From Lachnospiraceae bacterium (lineage in GTDB: Bacteria > Bacillota_A > Clostridia > Lachnospirales > Lachnospiraceae): DNA of 7,055 bases. Under the pieces are notes generated by a model that did not search any database, was not told the origin of the DNA, and saw only the letters and a list, made by a program, of their open reading frames with translations. The translations under genes were made by a program, and so were the position numbers. This document shows positions 4,774-7,055 of the stretch, piece after piece (positions within the stretch are counted from its first letter, which is position 1; each line of letters starts with the position of its first letter). The stretch spans positions 1 through 7,055 of the forward strand of contig JAGACI010000096.1 of NCBI GenBank assembly GCA_017614185.1. Reading direction: 5' to 3'.

Positions 4774-7055
4774 ATGAGCGAAAAAATGTTAACCGGAACT
4801 TTCTACGGAACAACCCGGGAAGACGAAGAGAAAAAACTGAATATTGCTAAGCAAATGGTGGAGGAAAACCTTGGTAAAATCAAGCGCTCCGCCGAAAACC
4901 TCCAGGAAGAATTAAAGTCCTTAAGAGAGGTTTATGATGTCGAAGACAAGGAAGGCCTTGCACAGTGGTTTAACACCGATGCCCGTTTCAACGAAGTAAG
5001 AAATGAACTGAAGCGTGCCGAACGTGCAGGCAGGAAACCTTTCTTCGGAAGAATTGATATTGAGGATCTTGAAAATAACAAAAGAGAAAGCCTCTATATC
5101 GGAAAGAGTGTCATAGCCACCAATCCGGCAGAACCTTATGTCATTGACTGGCGAGCACCCATATCCTCCGTTTACTACGATCACAGCCTTGGCAAATGCA
5201 ATTATGAAGTGCCAAAGGAAGGAATCTACGACGTAGACTTAAAGAGGAAAAGAACCTACGAAATCGAAGATGGTCAAATCAAAGATTTCTATGATTCCGA
5301 TGTAGTTGCAAATGATGATCTTCTTACAAAGTATCTGTCTCAAAGCAAGCGTAATGTCCTAAGTGAGATCATCGCAACGATTCAACAGGAACAAAATGAA
5401 ATAATCAGAAAGAATCCCCGCCACAATGTTTTGGTACAGGGAAGTGCAGGTTCCGGTAAGACAACCGTTGCCATGCACAGAATTTCTTACATTCTATATA
5501 ACTATGATACCGAGTTTAAGCCCGACGGATTTTACATTGTCGGGAGCAACAAGGTATTACTTAACTACATAACGGGAGTTCTCCCTGACCTTGACGTTTA
5601 CGGAGTCAGACAGATGACGATGGAGGAACTTTTCGTAAGACTTCTTTACGAAGACTGGGATAAAAACAAGATGTCGATTCGTCACTTCGATAAGAAGGAA
5701 AAAGGCATCGGGATTAAGGGAAGTGAAGAATGGTTTAAGTCTCTTGTGAGGTTTTGTAATTCTGTCGAGAAGCGGTTAATTCCAAGGGAAGATGTTGTTA
5801 TCGAGGAAAACGATAAAGTCATTATGACAAAGGCAGATATTGAAGCAGCCATCAAAGCATGCGGAAACAAATCCCTCGCAGACAAGGTTGAAAAGCTTAA
5901 TGACATTTTGCTCAGCAAACTTGAGACCGAGATGTACGGAAGGTATCACACTTACAATCCGGAACTTCAGAAGAAGTTAATTAGAAGATATAAAAAGTGG
6001 TTTGAAAGATATTACTATGAGGATTCTGTTTTTAACCTCTATGAAGAATTCATGGCAAATGAAAGGTCACTTAATCCTTCAATAGTCTATGAGGAAAACC
6101 ATCCGGACCTTTATGACCTTGCATCTCTTGCGTACATTTACAAAAGAATAAAGGAAACGGAAGTCATTCAGGAAGCAAGTCATGTAGTAATCGATGAGGC
6201 TCAGGACTTTGGAATAGCCGCATACCACTCGCTTAAGTACTGCATGAGCAAATGTACCTTTACAATCATGGGGGATGTGTCTCAGAATATTAACTTCGAG
6301 TGTGGCCTTGCAGACTGGGAAGGACTTAAAAAGATAATGCTTCCCAATAAGTTCGACTGCTTTGGACTCCTTAAAAAGAGCTATCGAAATACTGTCGAGA
6401 TATCCGAGTTTGCAACCGATATCTTAAGACACGGAACTTTCCCGATTTATCCTGTCGAGCCGATAATAAGGCATGGCGACAAAGTCGAGTGCGTTAAATG
6501 CTCATCGGATATAGAATTAAATAACAAGGTCCTTGAGAGTGCCCTTAAGATGAAGGAAGCAGGCCATGAGACCATAGCTGTCATCTGCAAAAACATCGAA
6601 GAGTCAAATGAGGTATATAAGAGCCTTTCAAAGAAAGCCGAAGTTAAGCTTTTCTCCGATGACTCCGAATTTGAAGCAGGTATCTACATTATTCCGATTG
6701 AATACTCCAAAGGTCTGGAGTTCGATGCCGTCATTATATATGACGCATCGGATGAAGCTTATCCAAAGAATGACGGGTACGCAAAACTTTTATATGTGGC
6801 GGCAACAAGAGCCCTTCATGAACTTAAAATATTCTACTTAAACAAGCTTACAGGACTTGTGGCAGATCCGATTCCTGAGGACAGAAAGAATATCACCTTT
6901 GAAATCGATGACTTCCACGAGAAACCAAGAGTGTTCAAAAAGGAATTTAAGAGCCATGCAGAGATTGCCAAAGCCCAGGCGATTGAGGGTGATAAAGAAA
7001 GGTTATACAGAGACAGTTATGGGCCCAGGAAAATAGCTTCCACGCCTAAATCTAC
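4774..7055 (+). CDS. helD: HelD-like SF1 helicase / RNA polymerase recycling factor, 3' end outside window
   Basis: UvrD/Rep-type ATPase of the HelD family, which in Bacillus and actinobacteria binds RNA polymerase and releases it from DNA and RNA. The 760 residues in view have no stop; B. subtilis HelD has about 774. Seen: a charged helical N-terminus (about 15-87) with an acidic loop near 53-60, resembling the arm that enters the polymerase secondary channel; the HelD-specific FFGRID at 90-95, LYIGK at 107-111 and DWRAPISSVYYD at 125-136; the Q-motif region ATIQQEQNEII at 201-211; Walker A GSAGSGKTT at 223-231; Walker B VVIDEAQDF at 471-479; motif III MGDVSQNIN at 499-507; motif IV SYRNT at 536-540; motif V SKGLEFDAVIIYD at 645-657; and motif VI LYVAATRA at 673-680. 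About 75 residues of charged tail follow motif VI before the edge. A family-specific insert lies at about 280-430. All ATPase residues are present. It is divergent from nhaC. Confidence 0.93.
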   Translation, partial: MSEKMLTGTFYGTTREDEEKKLNIAKQMVEENLGKIKRSAENLQEELKSLREVYDVEDKEGLAQWFNTDARFNEVRNELKRAERAGRKPFFGRIDIEDLENNKRESLYIGKSVIATNPAEPYVIDWRAPISSVYYDHSLGKCNYEVPKEGIYDVDLKRKRTYEIEDGQIKDFYDSDVVANDDLLTKYLSQSKRNVLSEIIATIQQEQNEIIRKNPRHNVLVQGSAGSGKTTVAMHRISYILYNYDTEFKPDGFYIVGSNKVLLNYITGVLPDLDVYGVRQMTMEELFVRLLYEDWDKNKMSIRHFDKKEKGIGIKGSEEWFKSLVRFCNSVEKRLIPREDVVIEENDKVIMTKADIEAAIKACGNKSLADKVEKLNDILLSKLETEMYGRYHTYNPELQKKLIRRYKKWFERYYYEDSVFNLYEEFMANERSLNPSIVYEENHPDLYDLASLAYIYKRIKETEVIQEASHVVIDEAQDFGIAAYHSLKYCMSKCTFTIMGDVSQNINFECGLADWEGLKKIMLPNKFDCFGLLKKSYRNTVEISEFATDILRHGTFPIYPVEPIIRHGDKVECVKCSSDIELNNKVLESALKMKEAGHETIAVICKNIEESNEVYKSLSKKAEVKLFSDDSEFEAGIYIIPIEYSKGLEFDAVIIYDASDEAYPKNDGYAKLLYVAATRALHELKIFYLNKLTGLVADPIPEDRKNITFEIDDFHEKPRVFKKEFKSHAEIAKAQAIEGDKERLYRDSYGPRKIASTPKS

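Overview
The window looks like chromosomal housekeeping DNA from a low-to-moderate-GC Firmicute, most likely a clostridial species of the Lachnospiraceae. This is inferred from protein style (a 329-residue PrmA with an acidic N-terminal insertion, an NhaC-type antiporter, a HelD-type helicase), strong AGGAGG-like ribosome binding sites, tight operon packing and AT-rich intergenic regions. There is no sign of an insertion sequence, prophage, CRISPR array, rRNA or tRNA.

Layout. On the minus strand, read right to left, a tight operon runs prmA (1820-2809), then rsmE (1067-1819), then a cysteine desulfurase gene (1-1067), which leaves the window before its stop. The joints are 0 nt and a 1-nt TAATG overlap, so the three are almost certainly co-transcribed and translationally coupled. 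An extended -10 promoter lies just upstream of prmA. Upstream of that, also on the minus strand, is a single-gene unit for an NhaC-family Na+/H+ antiporter (2912-4531). It has its own near-consensus promoter, a perfect 7-bp inverted repeat at the start of its transcript, and a strong hairpin terminator at 2867-2897. To the right, on the plus strand, a HelD-like SF1 helicase/RNA-polymerase recycling factor (4774-7055) is transcribed divergently and also leaves the window before its stop.

How the genes fit together. PrmA methylates ribosomal protein L11, RsmE methylates 16S rRNA U1498, and the desulfurase supplies sulfur, possibly for tRNA thiolation if a ThiI-type gene follows beyond the left edge. 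The left operon is thus a translation-apparatus modification unit. The antiporter (ion/pH homeostasis) and HelD (RNA polymerase recycling) are separate units with no evident functional link to it.

The least explained part is the 4532-4773 intergenic region. It holds the nhaC promoter and candidate operator, plus a strong minus-strand terminator that lies upstream of the nhaC promoter and does not end any visible gene. A promoter-like sequence just ahead of it suggests a very short RNA or an insulating element. I see no convincing new multi-gene system here; the coding content belongs to known families.
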